Shown here: piece by piece, positions 43,523-51,297 of the stretch
Numbering within the stretch: the stretch's first letter is position 1
Layout of the letters: every line of letters begins with the position of its first letter
NCBI GenBank assembly: GCA_028279475.1
Contig: JANQNR010000002.1
Span: 81,889 to 145,888, forward strand
Direction: 5' to 3'
DNA length: 64,000 bases
Source of the DNA: Rickettsiales bacterium
GTDB lineage: Bacteria; Pseudomonadota; Alphaproteobacteria; Rickettsiales; UBA998
The notes under the pieces: generated by a model
What the model saw: only the letters and a program-made list of their open reading frames with translations
Database searches by the model: none
Told to the model about the DNA's origin: nothing
Program-made: the position numbers and the translations under genes

Positions 43523-45208
43523 ATGACCGAAACCACCACACAAAACATACGCGAGTTAAGGGAATACCTTGCTACCGCAGGCTATGATGGATTTTTGTTG
43601 CCGGTTACCGACGAATATCAAGGCGAATATTCGGCCGATTATGCACGGCGTGTCACCTGGCTGAGCGGATTCGACGGCTCCGCAGGCATGATTGTGGTAC
43701 TGCCGGAGCAGGCTGTCCTATTGGTGGATGGACGCTATACGCTACAGGCGGCACAGGAAGTGAATACGAACCTATTCGACATACATAATAGCGCCGACGT
43801 GACCACAGCGCAGTATCTGAGTGCTCATACGAAAGCGTCGACTACCATTGCCTACGACCCATGGCTGCATACGGTACACCAGATCCAGACGTTGTCACAG
43901 CAGGCACCCTGTACCCTGACACCTCTTAACTCCAACCCGGTGGATGCGCTCTGGCACGATCAGCCACCACGCCCCATGGAACCGCTTATCCGACATGACG
44001 ACAGCCTCGCCGGGTGTACCAGTACCGAAAAAATTACACAGGTTACGGCGCGTATGGCGGCAGATGCCTTATTACTCACCGAACCCGATACTATCTGCTG
44101 GCTGCTCAATATTCGTGGATCGGACATCCCCTATAACCCCCTGCCCCTATGTTATGCCGTGCTGCATAAGAACGGACAGGTAGAACTGCTCATCCACCCG
44201 GAAAAAGTCCCGGACGACCTATTGGATACACAGGTTATGCCAGTGGATGACCGCCGGATCGACGATTGGATGCGTGCATGCACCCTCTCACAAATGCAAA
44301 TTGACCCGGCACGCTGTCCTATCTGGTTTGCGCAAGCCTTTAAACAAGCCGGAGTGGAGGTCGTCGAGGCGGAAAATCCGATAACCCTACTTAAGGCCAT
44401 CAAGAATGTGGTAGAAATTGACGGGATGCGCGCAGCACATCACGTCGATGGCACTGCATTCAAAGCGTTTACCGATTGGTTCGATGGGTTGTCTGATGAT
44501 ACGGACATCACTGAACTAGATGTGATTGAAACATTGGAGGCCTTTCGGCGGCGCCATCCCGATTACATACAGCCAAGCTTCGCTACCATTGCCGGTGCGG
44601 CGGAACATGGCGCCATTGTCCACTACCGCGCCAGTGAGGCAACCGACCGGGAGATTGCGGCAGGTGAGTCACTGCTGATCGACTCCGGCGGTCAGTACGC
44701 TTACGGCACCACCGACATCACCCGCTGCTTTGTCCGGGGGGAACCTTCCGCCGCTTATCGCAGGCATTATACCCTAGTATTGAAGGGACATATCGCTCTG
44801 GCGACCGCTATTTTCCCGGAAGGCACTACTGGCCACCAGCTTGATGCATTGGCACGGCAGTTTCTCTGGGCGGAAGGACTAGACTACCAGCACGGCACCG
44901 GCCATGGCGTTGGACATTTCCTCTGTGTTCATGAAGGACCGCAGAGCATTTCGACGCGCGCTAATGGCGTGGCACTGATGCCGGGGATGATCTGCTCGAA
45001 TGAGCCAGGCTACTATGCGGAAGGGAAGTATGGCATCCGCATTGAGTCACTGGTGCTGGTGGTGGAAAAGATGGTGGTGGACGGGACGCGCTTCTTCGGC
45101 TTTGAAACGCTCACCCGCGTACCGATCGACACCCGTCTTGCCGATCGCTCCCTGATGAGCGGCACCGAATGGGCATGGCTGGAGGAGTATAATCAGAGTA
45201 GTAACTAG
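43523..45208 (+). CDS. pepP: Xaa-Pro aminopeptidase (M24 family)
   Basis: 561 residues, the long eukaryote-like XPNPEP1 form with two N-terminal creatinase-like domains and a C-terminal M24 domain. It removes N-terminal residues before proline. Metal ligands appear as Asp in LLIDSGGQYAYGTTDITRCF (both Asp, about 384-403), His in HGTGHGVGHFLCVHEGPQ (about 456-473) and Glu in CSNEPGYYAEGKYGIRIES (two Glu). The start ATG has no strong ribosome binding site. The TAG stop forms part of the left arm of a palindromic element. Confidence 0.93.
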   Translation: MTETTTQNIRELREYLATAGYDGFLLPVTDEYQGEYSADYARRVTWLSGFDGSAGMIVVLPEQAVLLVDGRYTLQAAQEVNTNLFDIHNSADVTTAQYLSAHTKASTTIAYDPWLHTVHQIQTLSQQAPCTLTPLNSNPVDALWHDQPPRPMEPLIRHDDSLAGCTSTEKITQVTARMAADALLLTEPDTICWLLNIRGSDIPYNPLPLCYAVLHKNGQVELLIHPEKVPDDLLDTQVMPVDDRRIDDWMRACTLSQMQIDPARCPIWFAQAFKQAGVEVVEAENPITLLKAIKNVVEIDGMRAAHHVDGTAFKAFTDWFDGLSDDTDITELDVIETLEAFRRRHPDYIQPSFATIAGAAEHGAIVHYRASEATDREIAAGESLLIDSGGQYAYGTTDITRCFVRGEPSAAYRRHYTLVLKGHIALATAIFPEGTTGHQLDALARQFLWAEGLDYQHGTGHGVGHFLCVHEGPQSISTRANGVALMPGMICSNEPGYYAEGKYGIRIESLVLVVEKMVVDGTRFFGFETLTRVPIDTRLADRSLMSGTEWAWLEEYNQSSN

Positions 45209-45463
45209 GCTCAGGACTCATTATAAAGTTCCATCATTCCGGGCTTGACTTGGAATCCATTGCTCTGTCGTCACTCCGGCGACTTGTCTCGCCAAAGCAC
45301 AGCGACGGCGGAAGGCCGGAGTCCAGTAAAAGAAAACATCGAGTGATGTTTTCTGACGTCTATTGTCCTCCTGACAATAGACTTATTCTGGATTCCGGAT
45401 ATGCTCGCCTCCTTGCTCGCATTCCGGAATGACGAGAGAGTGATTTTATGAGTCCTGAGCCTA
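45206..45463. repeat. Composite palindromic element behind pepP
   Basis: Outer arms TAGGCTCAGGACTCAT (45206-45221) and ATGAGTCCTGAGCCTA (45448-45463) are a perfect 16-bp inverted repeat. Nested inside, TCATTCCGG (45234-45242) pairs with CCGGAATGA (45424-45432); the middle carries further hairpins, including GAAAACATC/GATGTTTTC and GTCTATTGTCC/GACAATAGAC. It covers nearly all of the 266 bases between pepP and the convergent prepilin gene. Such ATTCCGG-containing repeats recall dispersed repeats of other alphaproteobacteria. It could also act as a two-way terminator. Confidence 0.75.
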
Positions 45464-45474
45464 ACTAATAAACG

Positions 45475-46245
45475 CTAATAGCTTTCAACAAATGCCAGTG
45501 CACATTGAACGGAACTATCCGTTAGCAGATACGTACCATTAGTTGCCGCAGCATTGGCTGCATTGGTACAGGTATCCCAGTTCACTGCCCATATCTTCCC
45601 TCGCTGTGGGAGTCCATCATCTAACTTCGTATCGATATTCCACGCCTCTTCCGGGGTCAATGCCGGGCCATATGTATCTTCGTTGGCGGTATCCGCGCCA
45701 AATGACAGCACTTTATTATATACATTATCGGTATAATTGGCATCGCCTGAAGCCGTATAGCTATCAAACGTGCTCCAGCCCGTCCCGCTGATCTTTGAGG
45801 AGGGAACATTAATGTCTATTTCAGCATCAAATACGCCGCCACTGCTGGTAATGCCGGTATAGGTGCCTTCAATCAGTCCGGCATTGGATAAATGCTGCCA
45901 GAACATATAGATTTCTGCTGTCTGACTGGCGGCATTCTCATCAATATCATTGTCTCTGTCGCCGTTACAGGTCTGTGTGCCTGTCCCGCTTGGGCTGGCA
46001 GCGCCGCAATTGGTCATGGTGCCCCAGAAATCTTCCGCATTATTAATATCGCCCGGCAGTCCGAAATACTTGTTTTTAAAGGTGTTGACGGCAGTCTGGT
46101 AACTGGAAAATTCCGTCGTAACGGCACGCAGCTCCGAAGCGCGGATCAATTCCTGTCCGGTTAAGATACCGCCGGTCAGCAAACCGAGGATCACCAGCAC
46201 AATGGAAAGTTCTACAAGAGAAAAGGCCGCGATTCTTGCATTCAT
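45475..46245 (-). CDS. Type IV prepilin / pseudopilin
   Basis: 256 residues. Short leader MNARIAA, then the class III signal FSLVELSIVLVILGLLTGGIL with Phe+1 and Glu+5, cut by the prepilin peptidase in this window. The rest is a hydrophilic head rich in Asn, Asp, Thr and Gly (LPGDINNAEDFWG, CNGDRDNDIDENAA, DSYTASGDANYTDNVYN) with two Cys pairs that could form disulfides (TNCGAAS...TQTCNG and DTCTNA...VQCAL). The head is long, so it may be a major pilin or a large minor pilin. It lies on the same strand as, and about 500 bases after, the pilus assembly genes with a tRNA and a small gene between. Confidence 0.88.
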   Translation of the reverse strand: MNARIAAFSLVELSIVLVILGLLTGGILTGQELIRASELRAVTTEFSSYQTAVNTFKNKYFGLPGDINNAEDFWGTMTNCGAASPSGTGTQTCNGDRDNDIDENAASQTAEIYMFWQHLSNAGLIEGTYTGITSSGGVFDAEIDINVPSSKISGTGWSTFDSYTASGDANYTDNVYNKVLSFGADTANEDTYGPALTPEEAWNIDTKLDDGLPQRGKIWAVNWDTCTNAANAAATNGTYLLTDSSVQCALAFVESY

Positions 46246-46310
46246 AACAACCACATTTTAGAGACTTACTCTTAAAAAACACTTAACGGGTTGCCGCCCA
46301 TCCCCGGCAT

Positions 46311-46347
46311 AAAAAATTCCCCCGCAACCGGATGGTCAATCGGGGGG
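46311..46347 (-). terminator. Terminator of the 50-residue membrane protein gene
   Basis: On the minus strand CCCCC (46347-46342 region) pairs with GGGGG (46323-46319), with AACC/GGTT-type pairing inside, followed by AATTTTTT. It begins inside the last codons of the gene at 46336-46488 and separates it from the prepilin gene. Confidence 0.7.
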
Positions 46348-46488
46348 AGGATATCTAAACTTCTGATGAGAGAGGCGGTAAATATCCCGACCTCTCTTTC
46401 TCAATGTAACAATTGCTGCAAGCAGCAGTAACCCCATTGGGATTATTGAACTAACAGCCCAGAGCCGAAAAAGATCCAGTTCGGACAT
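46336..46488 (-). CDS. 50-residue single-pass membrane protein
   Basis: Encodes MSELDLFRLWAVSS, a hydrophobic helix IIPMGLLLLAAIVTL, then the basic RKRGRDIYRL and a short Pro-rich end (YPPPD). It resembles small bitopic proteins with a cytoplasmic positive tail. GGAG lies about 8 bases before the ATG on the minus strand and a terminator overlaps its 3' end, so it appears to be a real small gene. It stands between tRNA-Lys and the prepilin gene. No family recognised; a pilus accessory role is possible by position only. Confidence 0.55.
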   Translation of the reverse strand: MSELDLFRLWAVSSIIPMGLLLLAAIVTLRKRGRDIYRLSHQKFRYPPPD

Positions 46489-46622
46489 TTTCTGCTCTCC
46501 AATATATAAGAACTTGCTTAATTAAACCGCATCCTCGCCGCCCACGCAACCCCCATTACATGAAGAGTTGATGACAGCGGGAGCATCAGACTGCACAACC
46601 GCCTGTGACTTTCCTGAAAATC

Positions 46623-46698
46623 TGGTGATCCCTGCAGGGTTCGAACCTGCGACCTACTGATTAAAAGTCAGTCGCTCTACCAGCTGAGCTAAGGGATC
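46623..46698 (-). tRNA. tRNA-Lys(TTT)
   Basis: On the minus strand a full cloverleaf of 76 nt with encoded CCA: acceptor GATCCCT / AGGGATC, D arm GCTC-AGCTGGTA-GAGC, anticodon stem ACTGA/TCAGT around CTTTTAA (anticodon TTT), variable AGGTC, T arm GCAGG-TTCGAAC-CCTGC and discriminator A before CCA. It reads AAA and AAG codons. Confidence 0.97.
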
Positions 46699-46762
46699 AG
46701 GCCAGTGTGGCAAAATAGTGGTTCGCCCACGCATGTCAACCGCAAAATATCTGGCTCTTCAG

Positions 46763-47671
46763 CTATGGTTGCGGTGTTTCCCGCAGCGTACGCCCGAAAC
46801 GGGACATATTTCTTTCCAGCAATTGCTCTTCTATCGACAGATCGCCTGTTCCACCGTCTGCCATCGACCCATCTTCGGACGGAGGCGGAGGAGGTGGTGG
46901 CGGTACAATCTCTTTCGCGCCACCTTCATAAATGGTGAAATACTCACTGTAGAAGAGCTGATTCGGCTCTAATGAAAACGTGATGTGTCGCTCCTCTTCC
47001 GACAGAAGCGGAATGCCGGTCTGGCGCGTAATGCGCCGATGATCGATGCGCTCGCGCCATGCATCTTCTTCCAATCCCTGACTCTCTCCGTTCAGGCGCA
47101 ATATCAGATCCTGAAATAAACGTTCTTCCTGCGGCTTCCAGACGAATGATACTAGCTGCGGACTAATGGCTGTTACGTAAAGCTCGCTATCCGGTGTATT
47201 CTGCGCATGCGTCAGGGTAATCCCGTTCACACGCACCATCCATTGATCCTGATTATTATAGATGACCGAACTCAGATGGTAATACGGATAGACTAGAGGC
47301 GTTTCCTCTCCCTCAATGGCTACATCCGTTTCGGTATCAAAAATCTTTTCAATGGACTCCTCCGCCGTATCGCGACCGTAAAACAGGCGTTCTTCCACTT
47401 GACGAATCACTGCCAGATATTCCCGCAACTGCTCCGGCGTTAGGAAAAGTGAGACAGATTGGTCACCGTACGACGGAACAAATCCGCGATCCGATGTGGC
47501 CGATTCGCCATTCGGTGGCGCAATGGCGGCTAATGCCGCCGGATCTTCTGCAACATTCACCTCCTGCTGCGCCGAACCGATGCCAGGCATAACCAGAGCA
47601 CAGATGCAACCGCCGGCTATCCAGGCAATCTTGCGTATCCGCAACCGCTGTTTCCACATATTATGAGACAC
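46763..47671 (-). CDS. Pilus assembly protein, MshK/PilP-like
   Basis: 302 residues. The GTG at 47671 has AGGAG 7 bases upstream and overlaps the preceding gene by 11 bases. Signal peptide or anchor at about 15-33 (IAWIAGGCICALVMPGIG), a helical middle, and a beta block YYHLSSVIYNNQDQWMVRVNG with ELYVTAISPQLVSFVWKP (about 128-178), which is the pattern of MshK/GspB/PilP-type proteins that link inner-membrane and secretin parts. A poly-Pro stretch of eight (about 251-258) and a charged C-terminus follow. Assignment is by pattern and position at the end of the pilus operon. Confidence 0.65.
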   Translation of the reverse strand: MSHNMWKQRLRIRKIAWIAGGCICALVMPGIGSAQQEVNVAEDPAALAAIAPPNGESATSDRGFVPSYGDQSVSLFLTPEQLREYLAVIRQVEERLFYGRDTAEESIEKIFDTETDVAIEGEETPLVYPYYHLSSVIYNNQDQWMVRVNGITLTHAQNTPDSELYVTAISPQLVSFVWKPQEERLFQDLILRLNGESQGLEEDAWRERIDHRRITRQTGIPLLSEEERHITFSLEPNQLFYSEYFTIYEGGAKEIVPPPPPPPPSEDGSMADGGTGDLSIEEQLLERNMSRFGRTLRETPQP

Positions 47672-48329
47672 GGCCGCTCTCCTGTGTCTCTACCTCTTCA
47701 ATCCCAATCCACAGGAAGACAACATTTGCACGCACCAATGACGGTGTTTCTCCGGCACGTACGGCCTCCCTAAGGGTCGCTGAATAATCATCGGCCTTAC
47801 GTAATTCAAGCATCTTCAAACGAATAAATCCGGGAAAATTATCCTCTATGCTTCTAATTAATGCATAAACATGTGCGTCCGTCAGCGCAGAAAAACCAAG
47901 CGTTACTTCGCGATAAATCGGCTCAAATCCTACATATTTCTGGGTTTCCTTTCCAAACATGTTCTGTGATGAGATACTCACACTCATATCCATTACACGG
48001 TGTCGCTTTCTCAGTACATCCAGTGCGACCCTGGCACGGTTGACATCAAGCGTATAATATCCGCGAGTGAGGCGTTCATAGAGTTCTTTGTAGGAAAAAA
48101 ACGCTCCCTCATAAATATTGAATTTATTCTCCAGATCCGCAAGCCGGGTGCGTTTCTGACGCATGTCATTTTCAATGGCACGGGATTGCTTCTGCTGATC
48201 GCCGGCAAACCCGTCCGCAAGGTACATAGCCACCCCCAGCACCGCTAGAATGGCAAATGCCACACCAGCATTTTTAACGACACGGCGCTTTAAAAACGAA
48301 AGCTTTCGAGACTGTTTTTCATCCGCCAT
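47661..48329 (-). CDS. PilO/MshJ-like inner-membrane pilus assembly protein
   Basis: 222 residues. One membrane helix (about 20-38, AGVAFAILAVLGVAMYLA) after a basic N-terminus, then a coiled coil (KQSRAIENDMRQKRTRLADLEN) and an alpha/beta domain (YVGFEPIYREVTLGFSALTDAH, ALIRSIEDNFPGFIRLKMLELRK in short blocks) typical of PilO/GspM-like proteins. It would pair with the PilN-like part of the neighbour. It starts 2 bases after that gene's stop. Confidence 0.7.
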   Translation of the reverse strand: MADEKQSRKLSFLKRRVVKNAGVAFAILAVLGVAMYLADGFAGDQQKQSRAIENDMRQKRTRLADLENKFNIYEGAFFSYKELYERLTRGYYTLDVNRARVALDVLRKRHRVMDMSVSISSQNMFGKETQKYVGFEPIYREVTLGFSALTDAHVYALIRSIEDNFPGFIRLKMLELRKADDYSATLREAVRAGETPSLVRANVVFLWIGIEEVETQESGRVS

Positions 48330-48331
48330 GG

Positions 48332-50062
48332 CTACCTCTTCGCCGCCTCCGATGAAGGTTCAATTCTTACTGACGTAACAACGTTTCTCACTTCCTGGCC
48401 AGCGTCAGCCTGCCCGCGATCACCGAAATTGATATTTAAGCCACGCCCGGTATTGTTTAACTCCTCAATCGGGTCGTGTTCCAACGCATAATCCGGCAAT
48501 TGAGCCTGGAGTGCATTAAACGTTTTATCCCACAATGCTGCCGCCACTTCTTCCTTACCGCGACGCACATCAAAGCTGAATTCCACCGAAGCGCTGATAT
48601 TCTGTTCCTCCGAGACGGTGCTGTTTTGTGAAGCATTATGATTATTTGTCGACGCCTCCTCTTTTCTCTCCCAATTGAACCGCAAGACTCGCATTTCCTG
48701 ACTTACCTGCCCTGCCACTGCCGCTACAATCAACGTATGATTAGGGAATTCCTTGGAAAGAGAATCATTGATTTTCATCAAGCTATCGACCCTGAACGGG
48801 TCAACTTCGAATTCTGCCGCCTTCGCCTCAAACTCATCAACGCGTTTTTGTAGTTGTTTGTTCTCCGCTTCCAGGTCAACTAACTGGCTGGACGCCATAA
48901 CCCCGTCATATAACCCCATGCCAATCATGCCGATTAACCCAACCGAACCAAGTGCTGCAACGGCACGTGTCCCTGTCAGGACTTTAAACAGATTCTCGGT
49001 CTGCTTCACATAATTTGGCAGCAACCTTAATCCACGCTTTTTGGATTGAAGAAAGGCACAAGCAATAAAGATATCGGAAAACCGGTCACCGGAAAGTACG
49101 GCGTTTTGCAACCCAAGTAGCGATGCCGCTTCATGTGGCGTCAATAGCTGCGTCGTATTGGCACCAAAGGTTTCCGTCGACAGGTTAAGCTTAATATCTT
49201 CTCCTACCACCATCATAATATTAAGAAACGCATCATCACGGTAAGACAAGCGTTTCAGATACTCAATGGTATTGCGAATTTCCTGCTCAATATTCCCAGC
49301 CAATACCGTTGCCTTCTCATTCGCCAATGCCTCTGCCATCCGGGTAAAGACCAACTTTCCATCCTTCAACACGACCTGCCGAAATCCACCGGTCTTATTA
49401 TGCAAAACAAGGATATCCCAACGCGCCGTTTCACCGTCAGCTGTGCCCCCACCTGGTTTTTTCTTTTTCGCTACCTTACTCTTTAATTGCGATAATTTAC
49501 CCGTTGATTTGGCATTAGCGGTGCCTGAAGCTTGATCTATATCAATGGCTTGCTGCAACCGGGTCATGATGTGCTCCGATTCTACAGGCGTCAGATAAAT
49601 GCCAAGAAAACGGTTGGCGCGGGCATAGAGCAACTCACACCAGCCCTTGATCTTCCCGGCGTAGGATACGGAAACGAGCAAAAAGTTCCAATCCTTACGC
49701 CCAGATTTCTCTCGCCCCAGCGAAATGGCTCCTTTCAGGTCATCGGCGGAAAAATCCCGATCCAGCCGCCGTTGTACGATCTTATTGACGCCAAGTGGGG
49801 TGACCGGCGGCAAGGTGTGCTTGATATACGACTGATCGACCAGATCCACCAACATATACACCGGCGCATCCGAATGTTCGAGCAATAGTTCTGAGAACGT
49901 CTCGCTGGTTTTCGCTTCCGGGTCTGTTGAAAACAGGCGGCGCAGTACTTTATCTCCCTCAAGATACAGCAATACAGCACCTTCATCCCCGACAAACAGG
50001 ACAAAGTTCCCTTTGACACGGCGTTTTATAGTATCGTTACCCGGCTTTTTCCACTTGACCAT
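48332..50062 (-). CDS. PilM/PilN-like (GspL-like) bitopic pilus assembly protein
   Basis: 576 residues. A cytoplasmic domain of about 360 residues with short actin-fold-like strands (NFVLFVGDEGAVLLYLEGDKV, VYMLVDLVDQSYIKHTLPPV, RWDILVLHNKTGGFRQVVLKD in blocks), then one membrane helix (about 367-392, VAALGSVGLIGMIGMGLYDG), a coiled coil (LVDLEAENKQLQKRVDEFEAKA, first part) and a periplasmic domain. The layout is that of PilM and PilN joined in one chain, as in GspL. Sequence similarity to named families is weak. A Lys-rich linker with PGGGTADG lies at about 180-215. Confidence 0.65.
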   Translation of the reverse strand: MVKWKKPGNDTIKRRVKGNFVLFVGDEGAVLLYLEGDKVLRRLFSTDPEAKTSETFSELLLEHSDAPVYMLVDLVDQSYIKHTLPPVTPLGVNKIVQRRLDRDFSADDLKGAISLGREKSGRKDWNFLLVSVSYAGKIKGWCELLYARANRFLGIYLTPVESEHIMTRLQQAIDIDQASGTANAKSTGKLSQLKSKVAKKKKPGGGTADGETARWDILVLHNKTGGFRQVVLKDGKLVFTRMAEALANEKATVLAGNIEQEIRNTIEYLKRLSYRDDAFLNIMMVVGEDIKLNLSTETFGANTTQLLTPHEAASLLGLQNAVLSGDRFSDIFIACAFLQSKKRGLRLLPNYVKQTENLFKVLTGTRAVAALGSVGLIGMIGMGLYDGVMASSQLVDLEAENKQLQKRVDEFEAKAAEFEVDPFRVDSLMKINDSLSKEFPNHTLIVAAVAGQVSQEMRVLRFNWERKEEASTNNHNASQNSTVSEEQNISASVEFSFDVRRGKEEVAAALWDKTFNALQAQLPDYALEHDPIEELNNTGRGLNINFGDRGQADAGQEVRNVVTSVRIEPSSEAAKR

Positions 50063-50078
50063 CAGACCATTTTGACCA

Positions 50079-51281
50079 TTAGAAATCTATCTTGCTGAAT
50101 GAATCATACAACGGTCCGAAGACGGCGGCAATCACCCAGAAGATAATTCCACCTAAAATGACGGTCATTGTCGGTTGAATGAGGCTTATCATCCCTTCTA
50201 CGGCATCATTTACCTCACGTTTGTAGAAATAATTGATGTTTTCGAGCGATTCGGTCAGATTCCCGCTTTCTTCACCGATCTTAAACATCCGGATCACCAG
50301 GTTGGGAAACTGACTGGACATCCGTACAGAATCCGTCAGACGGTTCCCTTCCATCACACTGCGATGCACCAGGTCAATCGATTCCCTGAGCACGCGGTTC
50401 TTCACGACGTCTTTGCCGGCCATCAACGAGTCAAGAATATCAATCCCACTATTAAACATGACCGCGAAAAAGTGGGTAAACCGCGCCATATTGATTTTGT
50501 TCACTACATTACCAATCACCGGCATTTTCAATACCATAGCGTCAAATCGATAAGCAAAACCATAGGAGGCGCGGTACAACGCAAAGATAATCATTGTCAG
50601 CACAATCGGTGTCAGGAATACCACATACCAGTAATCCCCAAAAAAATGGGAAACGGCAATCAATGCTTCCGTATGTGGTGGAATGTCAAACCCCTGAGAC
50701 ACAATAAAGTCGATCAACTGCGGTACCACAAAGAGCATCATGACCGAAATCACCCCCATCAGAATGACCCCGAGAATCAACGGATAGGTCAGCGCTTTGC
50801 GGACTTTCCGCCGCAATTCATCCGTCCATTTCATGTGTTCACTCAAATTGAGAAACGATTCCTGCAAATTTCCCGTCTTCTCTCCGGCAGCGATCAACCC
50901 GACAAATACCTCATTAAACACAGACGGGTGCTTTGCCAACGCTTCTGAAAATGTCTCACCGGCCTTGATGGATTCAAACACGCTGGCCAGCACGTTATGC
51001 AGTTTTGCCGAATCGGTTGCATCCCGCGCATCAGCTAGTGCCTCATGCAACGGCACTCCGGCTCTGTCCAATTGTTCCATATGCAAGCAAAAGACAATCA
51101 TGTCTTTTAACTTCACTTTAGACAACATGCCGGCCTTACGTGCCTTGACTTCTTTGCAATCGATCATATCCAGCCCAAGCTCTTTCAGCTTGGTTTCCAG
51201 ATCCAGTTCGTTATCCGCCATCAATTCACCCTTAATAGCACGACCCGTTTCATTAATTGCCCGGTAATTATATGTATGCAT
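50079..51281 (-). CDS. pilC: Type IV pilus inner-membrane platform protein PilC/GspF
   Basis: 400 residues. Two GspF repeats: residues about 65-190 (QLDRAGVPLHEALADARDA, GLIAAGEKTGNLQESFLNLSEHM in parts) and about 265-390 (FTHFFAVMFNSGIDILDSLMAGKDVV, MFKIGEESGNLTESLENINYFY). Membrane helices lie near 170-190, 218-238 and at the C-terminus. The start YNYRAINETGRAIKGELMA is typical for the N-terminal domain. It is the platform on which PilB acts; the genes are adjacent (16 bases). Confidence 0.93.
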   Translation of the reverse strand: MHTYNYRAINETGRAIKGELMADNELDLETKLKELGLDMIDCKEVKARKAGMLSKVKLKDMIVFCLHMEQLDRAGVPLHEALADARDATDSAKLHNVLASVFESIKAGETFSEALAKHPSVFNEVFVGLIAAGEKTGNLQESFLNLSEHMKWTDELRRKVRKALTYPLILGVILMGVISVMMLFVVPQLIDFIVSQGFDIPPHTEALIAVSHFFGDYWYVVFLTPIVLTMIIFALYRASYGFAYRFDAMVLKMPVIGNVVNKINMARFTHFFAVMFNSGIDILDSLMAGKDVVKNRVLRESIDLVHRSVMEGNRLTDSVRMSSQFPNLVIRMFKIGEESGNLTESLENINYFYKREVNDAVEGMISLIQPTMTVILGGIIFWVIAAVFGPLYDSFSKIDF

Positions 51282-51297
51282 AGGATTCCCTTTTCAG

